Under the pieces are notes generated by a model. That model searched no databases. It was not told the origin of the DNA and saw nothing but the letters and a program-made list of their open reading frames with translations. DNA of 64,000 nucleotides from Phaeobacter inhibens DSM 16374 (GTDB lineage Bacteria > Pseudomonadota > Alphaproteobacteria > Rhodobacterales > Rhodobacteraceae), in contig NZ_KI421498.1 of assembly GCF_000473105.1 (NCBI RefSeq), positions 2,447,909-2,511,908 of the forward strand, given 5' to 3'. The translations under genes and the position numbers were made by a program. This document shows positions 52,018-60,913 of this stretch, piece after piece (within the stretch, counting starts at the first letter, position 1; each line of letters opens with the position of its first letter).

Positions 52018-52997
52018 GGCGCGATGATCGGGCTGGCTTGTAACTCCGACTCCTTCGGCGTGACGCCGACAAAACTGCTGCCATGTTTGAACCAGCTTTC
52101 CGGGGCCGGCGCCCCCCAGAGCGTCTGGCGCTGCGGATCCTTCAGATCCCATTTGATCGGTTCAAGGTCGGGATCGACGGTCTGATAATCGGAACAGTAG
52201 ATTTCGATCCGGTGGCCATCGGGATCGAGGATATAAAGGAAGAAAGCGTTGGAAATGCCATGTCGACCGGGGCCGCGTTCGATATTGGTCACATAGCCGG
52301 TGGTCGCCATCAAATCGAGCAGGTCGATGATATTGAGCGGGTTCGGCACCCAGAAAGCCACATGGTGCATACGCGGGCCGGTGCCATTGGTGAAGGCCAT
52401 GTCATGCACGCCACCTTTGCGATGCAGCCAGGCCGCCCAGAGTTTCTTGCTGTCTTCGTCTTCGGTATATTCCGTCACCCGAAAGCCGAAATCGCTGTAG
52501 AAGGCGACCGAGGCATCGACATCATGGCTGAAGCAGTTGAAATGATCGATCCGCAAAGGTTTCACACCACGATAGAGCGCATATTGCTGGTGGATCGGCT
52601 CCAGCCGGTCCATCTTGTGGTAGAATTCCAGCGGAATACCCATGTTGTCCGAAGTCAGCAGTGTACGCCCCTGATACGGGCGCTGCACCCATTCGGTTGG
52701 CCGTCCTTTCTTGCGGAAATAGGCGTCGGCGCGGTCCAGATCCTCCTCGTCAAAGGTCTTGAACCCCATCACCTCAACCGTGCCCGGCTGATCTGATTGT
52801 TGCAGGATCACGCAGTGATGGCCGCGCTCCTCCATCGCGCGCAGATAGATGCGGTTTTCATCCGCATCGCTGACCCGCAGGCCAAGGATCTCGGTATAGA
52901 ATTTTTGCGAGGCAGCCAGATCCTTGACGTTCAGGCAGACATGGCTGAGCCGGATCGTGTTGAAGTCGGGATAGAGATTTGGGGCTGGGACAGGCAT
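52014..52997 (-). CDS. hpaD: 3,4-dihydroxyphenylacetate 2,3-dioxygenase
   Basis: A 327-residue type I extradiol dioxygenase (homoprotocatechuate 2,3-dioxygenase) that opens the catechol ring next to the hydroxyls. Two vicinal-oxygen-chelate domains are visible. The iron ligands fit RIDHFNCFSHDVD (His), RMHHVAFWVPNP (His) and GHRIEIYCSDYQ (Glu). The N-terminal IRLSHVCLNVKDLAASQKFY is typical of the Brevibacterium-like branch rather than the type II E. coli enzyme. The start shares one nucleotide with the hpaE stop (TGATG). It defines the island as a homoprotocatechuate pathway. Confidence 0.94.
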   Translation of the reverse strand: MPVPAPNLYPDFNTIRLSHVCLNVKDLAASQKFYTEILGLRVSDADENRIYLRAMEERGHHCVILQQSDQPGTVEVMGFKTFDEEDLDRADAYFRKKGRPTEWVQRPYQGRTLLTSDNMGIPLEFYHKMDRLEPIHQQYALYRGVKPLRIDHFNCFSHDVDASVAFYSDFGFRVTEYTEDEDSKKLWAAWLHRKGGVHDMAFTNGTGPRMHHVAFWVPNPLNIIDLLDLMATTGYVTNIERGPGRHGISNAFFLYILDPDGHRIEIYCSDYQTVDPDLEPIKWDLKDPQRQTLWGAPAPESWFKHGSSFVGVTPKESELQASPIIAP

Positions 52998-54508
52998 CAG
53001 AGCGCTCCTAACTTCGTAACCTTGTGGGAGCCGGTGGCGAAACCGATGTGTTTTTGCTCCATGTAGAATTCAAACGACCAATCGCCGCCGTCGCGACCGA
53101 TGCCGGAGGCTTTGACGCCACCGAAGGGCGTTGGCAGATGGCGCACATTCTCTGAGTTCACCCAGATCATGCCCGCTTCCAGCCTGTCGGTGAAGCGCAG
53201 CGCCCGTGTCAGATCGTTGGTCCAGAGATAGCCGGTAAGCCCATACGCCGTGTCATTGGCCAGCGACAGCGCCTCTGCTTCGGTGGTAAACGGGATCGAT
53301 GTCAGCACCGGGCCAAAGATCTCCTCTTGAGCGATACGCATGTCATTGCGCGCATCCGTGAACAGGGTGGGCTTTATGAAATACCCCTCTTCGCCTACGG
53401 TCTCACCGCCAGCCGCAATTGTTGCGCCGTCTTCTGCCGCGATGTCAAAATAGCTGATGACCTTGTTGAAATGCTCTTCGCTGACAAGCGGCCCGATTTC
53501 TGTCGTGGGGTCCAGCGGGTGACCAACCCTGATATTGTTGATGCGCTCGATCAGCCGGGCTTCAAAATCGTCCCTTATACTGTCTTGTATCAGCAACCGC
53601 GACGAGGAGGTGCAGCGTTCCCCGTTGATCGAGTAGATCATGAAAATCACTGCATCCAGAGCGCGCTCAAGATCTGCATCCTCAAAAACGATGACAGGGT
53701 TTTTGCCGCCCAATTCGAGATGGTTGCGTTTCAGTGTGTCTGCGCCCTGTTTGGTAATCAGGCTGCCGGTGCGCGACTCCCCGACGAAGGCGATGGCCCT
53801 AATCGCCGGATGTTCGCAAAGCGCCTTGCCCGCCTCATCGCCAAACCCGTTGACCGTATTCAGCACTCCCGGCGGCAGGCCGGCCTCCTCAGCGATTTCG
53901 ACAAGCAGGCGGGCTGTCAGCGGCGACGCTTCGGCGGGTTTGTGGACAACCGTGCATCCCGCAGCAAGCGCCGGCGCAATCTTCCAGGTCGAGAGCATGA
54001 AGGGCGTGTTCCAGGGGGTGATCACCCCAACCGGGCCGATAGGCACACGGGTGGTCACATTCATCAGCGTCGGGGATTGCAGGTGCTGCCCGTCCCGGGC
54101 CTGCACCACCTGATCAGCAAAATAGCGAAAATTCTCGGCCCCGCGCAGGGCGGCCTTGGACATGAATTTGTAGGCTTGGCCGGTATCCCAGCATTCACAG
54201 AGTGCAATCTTCTCTGCACGCGCCTCAATGCCCTCTGCAATGCGGATCAGAATTTTCTTGCGCTGGACCGCAGGCAGATCCCGCCATTCCGCGAAGGCCT
54301 GTCGCGCAGCCTGAGCAGCAGCATCAATGTCAGCCGCCGTCCCATGCGCCACATCACAGATCACGCTTTTGTCGACCGGGGATATGGTCTGGAACACGCC
54401 AGCCCCTCCGGCCACATCCGCGCCTGCGATCCGATTCCGGATCCCTGTGTCGCGGAACCGCGCAAGATAGCTCTCCAATTTGCCGATATTGCTGTCGAGC
54501 TGGCTCAT
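52997..54508 (-). CDS. hpaE: 5-carboxymethyl-2-hydroxymuconate semialdehyde dehydrogenase
   Basis: A 503-residue aldehyde dehydrogenase, HpaE type, oxidising the ring-cleavage product of HpaD. Motifs include GVITPWNTPFMLS, LELGGKNPVIVF and the catalytic Cys in INGERCTSSSR; the NGERC form is characteristic of HpaE among aldehyde dehydrogenases. It overlaps hpaF by 4 nt upstream and touches hpaD downstream, so the five hpa genes are translationally coupled. Confidence 0.94.
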   Translation of the reverse strand: MSQLDSNIGKLESYLARFRDTGIRNRIAGADVAGGAGVFQTISPVDKSVICDVAHGTAADIDAAAQAARQAFAEWRDLPAVQRKKILIRIAEGIEARAEKIALCECWDTGQAYKFMSKAALRGAENFRYFADQVVQARDGQHLQSPTLMNVTTRVPIGPVGVITPWNTPFMLSTWKIAPALAAGCTVVHKPAEASPLTARLLVEIAEEAGLPPGVLNTVNGFGDEAGKALCEHPAIRAIAFVGESRTGSLITKQGADTLKRNHLELGGKNPVIVFEDADLERALDAVIFMIYSINGERCTSSSRLLIQDSIRDDFEARLIERINNIRVGHPLDPTTEIGPLVSEEHFNKVISYFDIAAEDGATIAAGGETVGEEGYFIKPTLFTDARNDMRIAQEEIFGPVLTSIPFTTEAEALSLANDTAYGLTGYLWTNDLTRALRFTDRLEAGMIWVNSENVRHLPTPFGGVKASGIGRDGGDWSFEFYMEQKHIGFATGSHKVTKLGAL

Positions 54509-54894
54509 GCCTTGTCCTCCATATGGTCGCGGATGTTTCCGAATTTGGGCGAGAGCTCAGCGTCGATGTCGCGCATCTCCGCTGAGAGCGCGATGGGGCG
54601 GCTCTCCATCGCGGTGCGGGCAAAATCGCAAAGCACAGAAAATACGCGCGCAGTGGCGTCTTTCTTGACCGCCTGGCTGCGCCCGGCACGCAGGCGGATG
54701 GACAGGTCAATGAACCCGTGCGCCGGATTGCCATCCGCCATCGCCACATGGTCCACCCGAACAGCCCGAACACGGATCCCGGCGGTGGGAAAGGTCTCGA
54801 TCTGCGCCGCTTCGGCACGGAGTGCCTCGCAGAGTGCCGTCATGTCCAACGCCTCCTCAAGGTTGGCAGAATATTCGATCTGGAAATGCGGCAT
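54505..54894 (-). CDS. hpaF: 5-carboxymethyl-2-hydroxymuconate isomerase
   Basis: A 129-residue tautomerase-superfamily enzyme (CHMI). The start decides function: ATG 54894 makes Pro the first residue after Met (MPHFQIEYSANL), and this N-terminal proline is the catalytic base of the family. A GTG one codon upstream would bury it. AGGA seven nucleotides before ATG agrees with this choice. The conserved tail includes IDLSIRLRAGRS. It is the first gene of hpaFEDGH and has a palindromic candidate operator 31 bp upstream. Confidence 0.93.
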   Translation of the reverse strand: MPHFQIEYSANLEEALDMTALCEALRAEAAQIETFPTAGIRVRAVRVDHVAMADGNPAHGFIDLSIRLRAGRSQAVKKDATARVFSVLCDFARTAMESRPIALSAEMRDIDAELSPKFGNIRDHMEDKA

Positions 54895-54924
54895 CACGGG
54901 ATCCTGTGTGGTATTGGCGATGTA

Positions 54925-54944
54925 TTACTTATCAAGTTAAGTAA
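54925..54944 (-). promoter_or_regulatory. Palindromic candidate operator before hpaF
   Basis: TTACTTA and TAAGTAA flank a 6-nt centre in the 63-bp gap between the Tm-1-like gene and hpaF. The surrounding DNA is AT-rich in an otherwise GC-rich island. The size and symmetry fit a dimeric MarR (HpaR-like) or GntR site. No clear -10/-35 pair was identified. Confidence 0.5.
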
Positions 54945-54957
54945 AAAGACGCCTGTG

Positions 54958-56217
54958 TCAATGTTGTGATCCACCAATCCGCCGTTCCGGCAAAATGATG
55001 CCTTCGGCGCACCAGCTGTCAAAAATCTCCAACACTTTGTCAGCGAAGTCGGCATCATTGATGTGGCTGTCGATGCGATGCGCGGCGACATGCGCGGGTA
55101 GTCTTGCCTCAAGCTCCGCCAGGAAGGTCGCCAAACCGGCACTGTCATGGAGGTCGGCACCCTCCCGATCCCATTCTCCCAGCCCTCGTTCAGGCAGTAT
55201 CATGGCGACGGGGCCGGTAGCGGTTGCCAGCTGCGTCGCATGGGCCTGCGCGACCTGCCGCCGCTCCTCCGTGTTGAGCACAACCGAGGTCAGCAGGCGA
55301 TTATGCGCATGGGTGGGATGGTCGGCCCATTTCTCCGCAACCGGTTGCCAGCCAACCACATCAACGAGATCATAGCAGCCAGGCGCCACGATCTGCGGTG
55401 TACCTATGAGACCCGCATTGGTCAGCCGATCCGCTCCGGCGGAGATGGCTGATCCGTGGATCTGGTTTCCCAGTTCCTGCGTGCAGAAGTCAAACACGCA
55501 GGCAAAGGCCCGCTGCCGTGCGAGGCTTTCAAACGCCCGCCCACCCATGCCTGTGGCGTGAAATACCGCGACCTCAAAACCGCGCGCCTCTAACGCCGGC
55601 TTCAGCGGGATCACATATTTCAGCGCGGAGGTGCCAAGGGACATGATCCCGATCAACGGTTTATCCGGGTCCGGCATCTGCACAGCCCGCGCTGCACCGA
55701 GAACCGCCCCGGCTGCCTGACTAAGCGAGGCCCTGCACACGGAGTTAAGCCCATATAGCCCCCCCGCCCATAAGATCATCTGGGTATCGGGCGCCAGTCG
55801 CTCGGCAGGGATCAGAGGCGAGAAAGCGACCGTAGAGACGATGTATTTAGGCACCCCAAGCGGCAATGCGGAACAGACATCAAGTGCCAGATCGGTGCCC
55901 ATGGTGCCACCCAGAATAATCACGCCGTCAAAGGCGGCAGCGCTGTGCAGCCGCGCCGCCAGTACGCAGGCACCACGCGCCATGATCTGCATGGCGGTGT
56001 TTTCATCCCCGCTGTCGATGGCAGCCTGGATAGAACTGTCACCAGCCGTTGCCACATCATGTTTTGAATAGTCGGTCGGGATCGCAGGATCGCCCAGCAC
56101 CGAGACATCCATGGTCAGTACCTGGCCGCCCTGCTCGTGGATCACCCCCGCGAGGAAGCTCAACTCATCGTCTTTGGTATCATAGGTGCCGATCACCAGA
56201 ATGGTTTTATTGGTCAT
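54958..56217 (-). CDS. Tm-1-like ATP-binding domain protein (UPF0261)
   Basis: A 419-residue protein of the Tm-1-like/UPF0261 family, whose plant member Tm-1 gives tobamovirus resistance through an ATP-binding N-terminal domain. The opening ILVIGTYDTKDDELSFLAGV, GVIILGGTMGTDLALDVCS and FHATGMGGRAFESLA are the family signatures. Bacterial members usually accompany a TIM-barrel protein (phosphoenolpyruvate hydrolase family); none is present here. It is 9 bp after the aldehyde dehydrogenase gene in the same operon. A role in catabolism of the island's substrate is only inferred from position. Confidence 0.9.
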   Translation of the reverse strand: MTNKTILVIGTYDTKDDELSFLAGVIHEQGGQVLTMDVSVLGDPAIPTDYSKHDVATAGDSSIQAAIDSGDENTAMQIMARGACVLAARLHSAAAFDGVIILGGTMGTDLALDVCSALPLGVPKYIVSTVAFSPLIPAERLAPDTQMILWAGGLYGLNSVCRASLSQAAGAVLGAARAVQMPDPDKPLIGIMSLGTSALKYVIPLKPALEARGFEVAVFHATGMGGRAFESLARQRAFACVFDFCTQELGNQIHGSAISAGADRLTNAGLIGTPQIVAPGCYDLVDVVGWQPVAEKWADHPTHAHNRLLTSVVLNTEERRQVAQAHATQLATATGPVAMILPERGLGEWDREGADLHDSAGLATFLAELEARLPAHVAAHRIDSHINDADFADKVLEIFDSWCAEGIILPERRIGGSQH

Positions 56218-56226
56218 GCCACCCCC

Positions 56227-57711
56227 TCAGAGTTTCATCCATGCGGTTTTCAGGTTGATATATTTGTCGATGGCGTGGAGCGATTTATCTGCGCCATTTC
56301 CGGATTGCCCGACCCCGCCAAGAGGCACCGTTCCGTCTGCTCCGCCATAGGTATTGACGTGCATGACACCGGTTCTCACACCCTGCACCATACGATGCGC
56401 CCGGGTCAGCCCGGAAGTCCAAACCGCGCCTGCAAGACCGTAGACCGTGGCATTGGCAATCCGCAGGGCTTCGGCGTCAGTCTCAAATGGCGTGACCGCA
56501 AGCACCGGGCCGAAGACCTCCTCTTGTGCCAGAGTTGCATCAGGCGTCACACCGGTGACGATTGTGGGGGCCATGTAGGACCCGCCGGTTTCCGACAACA
56601 GACGCTGTCCACCGGTGATGATCTGTCCTCCCTCGACCTCAGCTCTGGCGACAAATTGCAGGTTCCGCGCCAGCTGTGCTTCTGAATTGATCGCGCCGAT
56701 CTGTGTGTCGAGCCGGAGCGGGTCGCCGACCCGCATCATCTGCGCTGCCTTCGCCACCTCTTCGACAAAGGCGTCATGAATCGAGGCCTCCACCAAAAGC
56801 CGCGACCCCGCCACGCAGACCTGACCCGAGTTGCGAAAAATACCAGCGGCGGTGACCTTCGCCGCATCTGCCAGATCCGGCGCGTCGGCAAAGACGATAT
56901 TGGGGGATTTACCGCCCAGCTCCAGATACACACGTTTCAGATTGGAGCGCGCGGCATACTCCATCAGACGGCGCCCGGTTTGCCCTGATCCGGTGAAGAC
57001 CAAAACGTCAACATCCATGGAGAGCCCCAGCGCCTCCCCCACCACTGCGCCTTCACCGGTGACCGCATTCATAACACCCGGCGGTAACCCGGCCTCCAAT
57101 GCCAGTTCCACCATACGCATCAGCGAGAGTGACGCCGTTTCAGACGGCTTCAGAACCACAGAGTTCCCCATCGCCAGCGCTGGCGCCAGCTTCCATGCGC
57201 CAATCATCATCGGGAAATTCCAAGGGATGATCGCACCCACGACGCCGACCGGTTCCTTGTGGACCATTCCCAGGACGTCGCTAGAGGTTGGAGCGATCTC
57301 GCCATAGATTTTGTCCAGCGCTTCTGCATAGTAGCGGATGGTTGCGGCAGCGGATCCCGGTTCGGCCTTCAGCGCCATCGTGATCTCGGTGCCATTGTCG
57401 CGCACCCCCAGAACCGCCAGGTTCAGCGCGTCGGCCTCAATCAGCTCCGCCCATTTCATCAGCACCTTCTTACGCGCGGCCGGAGGTTGTCCGGCCCAGC
57501 GACGGTCCTCAAAGGCCGCGCGGGCGGAGGCGATGGCGCGCTCCATATCTGTCACTGTTCCCCGTGCGATCTGGGTCAGCAGCCGCCCGTCAATGGGTGA
57601 GAGCACGTCCATCGTCGCCCCATCGGAGGCAGCAACCTGCTGCCCGTCAATCAGATGTGAAAAACACGGCACAGGCTGCGCACGCAGGGTGTCAATTTTG
57701 GTTTGGTCCAT
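56227..57711 (-). CDS. Aldehyde dehydrogenase (PuuC-like)
   Basis: A 494-residue NAD(P)-dependent aldehyde dehydrogenase resembling gamma-glutamyl-gamma-aminobutyraldehyde dehydrogenase. Motifs are GAIIPWNFPMMI, LELGGKSPNIVFADA and the catalytic Cys in NSGQVCVAGSR, with HVNTYGGADGTVPLGG near the C-terminus. It lies between the transporter permease gene (5 bp gap) and the Tm-1-like gene (9 bp gap). In context it probably oxidises the aldehyde formed by the class III aminotransferase, giving an arylacetic acid for the hpa enzymes; this is inference. Confidence 0.92.
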   Translation of the reverse strand: MDQTKIDTLRAQPVPCFSHLIDGQQVAASDGATMDVLSPIDGRLLTQIARGTVTDMERAIASARAAFEDRRWAGQPPAARKKVLMKWAELIEADALNLAVLGVRDNGTEITMALKAEPGSAAATIRYYAEALDKIYGEIAPTSSDVLGMVHKEPVGVVGAIIPWNFPMMIGAWKLAPALAMGNSVVLKPSETASLSLMRMVELALEAGLPPGVMNAVTGEGAVVGEALGLSMDVDVLVFTGSGQTGRRLMEYAARSNLKRVYLELGGKSPNIVFADAPDLADAAKVTAAGIFRNSGQVCVAGSRLLVEASIHDAFVEEVAKAAQMMRVGDPLRLDTQIGAINSEAQLARNLQFVARAEVEGGQIITGGQRLLSETGGSYMAPTIVTGVTPDATLAQEEVFGPVLAVTPFETDAEALRIANATVYGLAGAVWTSGLTRAHRMVQGVRTGVMHVNTYGGADGTVPLGGVGQSGNGADKSLHAIDKYINLKTAWMKL

Positions 57712-57716
57712 TGGAG

Positions 57717-59234
57717 TTACCTTGTCTGGCTGTCGTGCAAATCGTGATCTTCATCCGGTTGATGCAACTGCCATTCCCGCACCAATGCGCGGATATGCAG
57801 CGCCAGAACCAAAACGATCAGCGCGAAAAGGATGAAGGAAATCGGGCGGTCGATCATATCCAGTGGTGTCTTGAGTCTGGGCAGGGCCGAGCGCAGCTTG
57901 ACCTCCATGATGCCGCCCAGAACCATGCCCAGAATGATCGGCACAATCGGCAGGTTCAGGCGTTTGAGGATCAGGCCAAGAACGCCAAACCCTGCGGCGA
58001 TCATACAATCCGTCAGGGAGTTCCGCAGCGAGTAGACCCCGACAAAGGACAACAGCAGGATCAACACACCCAGAAACCGGGTCGGGATCCGGATAATCCG
58101 GGTCAGCAGGTTGGTAGACACCATCAGAAAGGCCACCACGATCACATTCAGCAGTATCAGCGCCAGATAGAGGCCATAGACCAGATCGATATTGTTCTGA
58201 AACAGCTGTGGGCCGGGGATGACATTGTGAACATAGAACACTGACAGCATCATGGCGGTCAGAGCCTCGCCCGGAATACCAAGCGCCAGCAGCGGGATCA
58301 TGGCCGCAGCCGGGACGGCGTTGTTTGCAGCCTCTGAAGCGATCAGCCCTTCGGGAGAGCCTTTGCCAAACAGATCCGGCGTCTTGGAGGTTTTCTGCGC
58401 GTAGGTGTAGCTCATGAACTGGGCCGTAAACTCACCAGTGCCGGGGATCATGCCCAAGATCACACCGCAGCCGGAGGCGACCGTGGCAACCCGCTTGTGA
58501 CGCATCAATTCACGTATGCCTGCACTCATGCGTCCGGACACCGGTTTGGCATCCGGACTGTTGTCCGGTGTCGTAAGCAGAAAAAACGCCTGACTGAGCG
58601 CAAAGAGGCCAAGCACGACCACTATCAGATTCACGCCGGAGCTGAGAAAGGTCAGACCAAAAGTGTAGCGCTGGGTATAGGTCACCGCATCCAGGCCGAT
58701 AGTCTGCAGAAAGATACCAAACATTGCCAACACACCGGCTGCGAATATCTGACCGCGGTGGGCGAGGATCACCAGAACAACCCCAAGAAGCGCCGCCAGA
58801 AAGATCTCTCTGGACCCAAACATCGGAGCCACCAGCGCCAACACCGGCGACAACAGGATCAAGCAACCGATGCCAAAGATTCCGCCCCAGAAAGATGCGC
58901 TATAAGCCAGCGAAAGTGCACGGTGAGCGTCGCCTTTCTGTGTCATCGGGTGGCCATCGTAAGAGGTGAGCGCATTGACCGCCGTGCCCGGCGTATTGAT
59001 CAGGACCGCCGGAATTGCACCGCCATACATTGAGGAGCCGTAAATCCCCAGCAGCATCGTCAGCCCTACGATGGGGTCGAATGCGAAGGTCGCAGGCAGA
59101 AGGATTGCGATGGCGACCGCAGGCCCGACGCCCGGGATCGCACCAATCACGACGCCGCCGATTGACCCGATCAACAGCGCAGCAACCACGTCCCAGCGTG
59201 CTAGCATCTCGGCTCCGGCGAGGAGGTTTTCCAT
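57717..59234 (-). CDS. tctA: Tripartite tricarboxylate transporter permease TctA
   Basis: A 505-residue large membrane subunit of a TTT-family secondary transporter. About 10-12 hydrophobic segments are present. The hallmark IGAIPGVGPAVAIAILLPATF and the repeat GMIPGTGEFTAQFMSY are the two conserved TctA motifs. It couples with the small subunit and binding protein upstream (12 and then 66 bp gaps). TTT systems import citrate, tartrate, aromatic acids and other carboxylates. The substrate here is probably linked to the arylacetate pathway. Confidence 0.94.
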   Translation of the reverse strand: MENLLAGAEMLARWDVVAALLIGSIGGVVIGAIPGVGPAVAIAILLPATFAFDPIVGLTMLLGIYGSSMYGGAIPAVLINTPGTAVNALTSYDGHPMTQKGDAHRALSLAYSASFWGGIFGIGCLILLSPVLALVAPMFGSREIFLAALLGVVLVILAHRGQIFAAGVLAMFGIFLQTIGLDAVTYTQRYTFGLTFLSSGVNLIVVVLGLFALSQAFFLLTTPDNSPDAKPVSGRMSAGIRELMRHKRVATVASGCGVILGMIPGTGEFTAQFMSYTYAQKTSKTPDLFGKGSPEGLIASEAANNAVPAAAMIPLLALGIPGEALTAMMLSVFYVHNVIPGPQLFQNNIDLVYGLYLALILLNVIVVAFLMVSTNLLTRIIRIPTRFLGVLILLLSFVGVYSLRNSLTDCMIAAGFGVLGLILKRLNLPIVPIILGMVLGGIMEVKLRSALPRLKTPLDMIDRPISFILFALIVLVLALHIRALVREWQLHQPDEDHDLHDSQTR

Positions 59235-59246
59235 CGAGTGTTCCGT

Positions 59247-59786
59247 TCAGAAATAGGTCAGCATGACTTGGCGCAGCCCGTCCGGCAGCGCCTCATAAAC
59301 AAGGCCGGCGGGCAAGTTCACCTTCAGCAGAGTTTTGAACAGCAGCACGATCACCCCTGCAGAAGCTGCCGCACTGGCAAGTGCTGCTGGTCGCCGGTAG
59401 CCGGCCCGCAGGGCCAGAGCGACTGCGAAAAGGACCGTGGCCGGAAGATAGCCCGCATATGGGACAGCGGCCGCATAGGCGATAAACCAACCAGCATATT
59501 CCAGTGAGGACAGCCAGAGCCAGACCTCCTGCCAGCGACCATGAATACGCTCAGACAGAGCCGAACCAAGCAGGTGAAGTGCCGCAAAACCCGCCATGCC
59601 TGTCAGTGAGACCGCAGGCCAGAACCGGGGCTGGGCAAACAGAGGACCACCTTTGCGCCACGCAGTCTGATCGTAAAGTTGCGCCAACAGCAGCAGCGCC
59701 ACAATGAGGATAATCCAGGCAAACACGATATCGCCCGGTCTGCGATAGCGTTTGAACAAGGCTTGAAGCGTATTGACCCGCGACAT
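59247..59786 (-). CDS. tctB: Tripartite tricarboxylate transporter small subunit TctB
   Basis: A 179-residue protein with four predicted membrane segments (first FAWIILIVALLLLAQLYDQT, last ASAAASAGVIVLLFKTLLKV). Its size, topology and position between the binding protein and TctA identify it as TctB; sequence conservation in this family is weak. PAGLVYEALPDG near the end is the usual TctB finishing motif. Confidence 0.9.
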   Translation of the reverse strand: MSRVNTLQALFKRYRRPGDIVFAWIILIVALLLLAQLYDQTAWRKGGPLFAQPRFWPAVSLTGMAGFAALHLLGSALSERIHGRWQEVWLWLSSLEYAGWFIAYAAAVPYAGYLPATVLFAVALALRAGYRRPAALASAAASAGVIVLLFKTLLKVNLPAGLVYEALPDGLRQVMLTYF

Positions 59787-59852
59787 TGGTTCCCCCGTCG
59801 TCGTGAATGGTCGTCACCGGGCGGTGCCACCGCCCGGCTTCCCGGGACGTGC

Positions 59853-60797
59853 TTATTCGGAAAGCATTTTCTCAATCCGGGCCATGGTCTCGGTATCGGT
59901 CTGAATCTGTGTGACCACTTCCGCCGCTGGCTGCCAGTAAACCGCCGCGCCCGTTTCTGCAGCAAGCGCCTGAGCCCGATCAGACATCACGGTTTCCTGC
60001 GCGACGGCAATAATCTTGTCGCGTACATCCTGCGGCGTTTCCTTGTGAACAAACAGCCCATTCCAAAGCGACACATCAAGATCCGGCGCCAGCTCTGCAA
60101 CGGTCGGCGCCCCGGCGGTCAATGGGATCCGCTCTGAACCGATGGAGGCGAGCACCTTCACATCATCAAGGCAAGGCAGGATCAGCTGCAGCGTGGTGTT
60201 GATCACATCCACATCCCCAGAGGCCAATGTGTTGCAGTCCAGCGCATCAAACGCCGCATCCGAAGCGTAAGAAAACCCCATTTCTTTGGCCAAACCCAAA
60301 GTCACCTGAGTTGGGACCAGCGGCGCTCCGAAATGACCCAACACCACATCGTTTTCTGCCGCATGAGCCGCCAGTCCGGCGATATCATCATAAGGCGCAT
60401 CAGCGCCGGCGGCGATTACAAACGGGTAGGTCAGAAAATTGCCCAATGGGACAAATGGATCCGGGCTCAGCTGCGGAATACCGATCTGCGGGCCAACCAC
60501 CGGGATCGCGATAATAAAGGAGCCGATGGTGTAGCCATCCGCAGGTGCCTCCGCCACAGCAACCGCACCAGGGAATGGCCCACCGCCACCGCCGGGTTTG
60601 TTCACAACGGCAGTTGGAACATCATAGGCCGCCGAGAAATCCTCTGCGATCATGCGGGTCAGAACGTCCTCCAGATCGCCGGGCGGCCATGGCACCACAA
60701 ATTCTACGGGTTTCTCTGGGTATTCGGCATGGACCGCACCAGCAGCAACTGCGGTGACCAAGGCAAGCGCGGTAACAGAGCTTTTGAATTTCGACAT
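59853..60797 (-). CDS. tctC: TTT substrate-binding protein TctC (Bug family)
   Basis: A 314-residue periplasmic binding protein. A signal peptide (residues 1-24, ending VHA) is followed by EYPEKPVEFVVPWPPGDLEDVL, the Bug-family opening, and VNKPGGGGGPFPGAVAVAEA. The ligand-binding pocket in this family usually holds carboxylates through main-chain contacts. It is the first gene of the tctCBA-ALDH-Tm1 unit and diverges from the IclR regulator across a region with a palindromic candidate operator. Confidence 0.94.
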   Translation of the reverse strand: MSKFKSSVTALALVTAVAAGAVHAEYPEKPVEFVVPWPPGDLEDVLTRMIAEDFSAAYDVPTAVVNKPGGGGGPFPGAVAVAEAPADGYTIGSFIIAIPVVGPQIGIPQLSPDPFVPLGNFLTYPFVIAAGADAPYDDIAGLAAHAAENDVVLGHFGAPLVPTQVTLGLAKEMGFSYASDAAFDALDCNTLASGDVDVINTTLQLILPCLDDVKVLASIGSERIPLTAGAPTVAELAPDLDVSLWNGLFVHKETPQDVRDKIIAVAQETVMSDRAQALAAETGAAVYWQPAAEVVTQIQTDTETMARIEKMLSE

Positions 60798-60814
60798 GTT
60801 TCCCCTCCCTTATA

Positions 60815-60835
60815 TCGGTTCACATATTAAACCGA
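60815..60835. promoter_or_regulatory. Inverted repeat between tctC and the IclR gene
   Basis: TCGGTT and AACCGA flank a 9-nt AT-rich centre, 18 bp upstream of the tctC start and about 80 bp upstream of the regulator start. It is a natural candidate for the IclR-family operator controlling both divergent units. Confidence 0.5.
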
Positions 60836-60913
60836 CGTTACGCAAAAAAGGTTGCCTTGCTATCTATCATGTGTCAAATTTTTTCTGACTCCACAGGAAC
60901 GGTGACCGACGAC

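Noticed and set aside
52018..52152. 45-codon N-terminal extension of hpaG
   Set aside because: It overlaps the hpaD 3' end in another frame and precedes the usual FAH-family start MKLASYS; coupling by a 4-nt overlap at 52014-52017 is more plausible.
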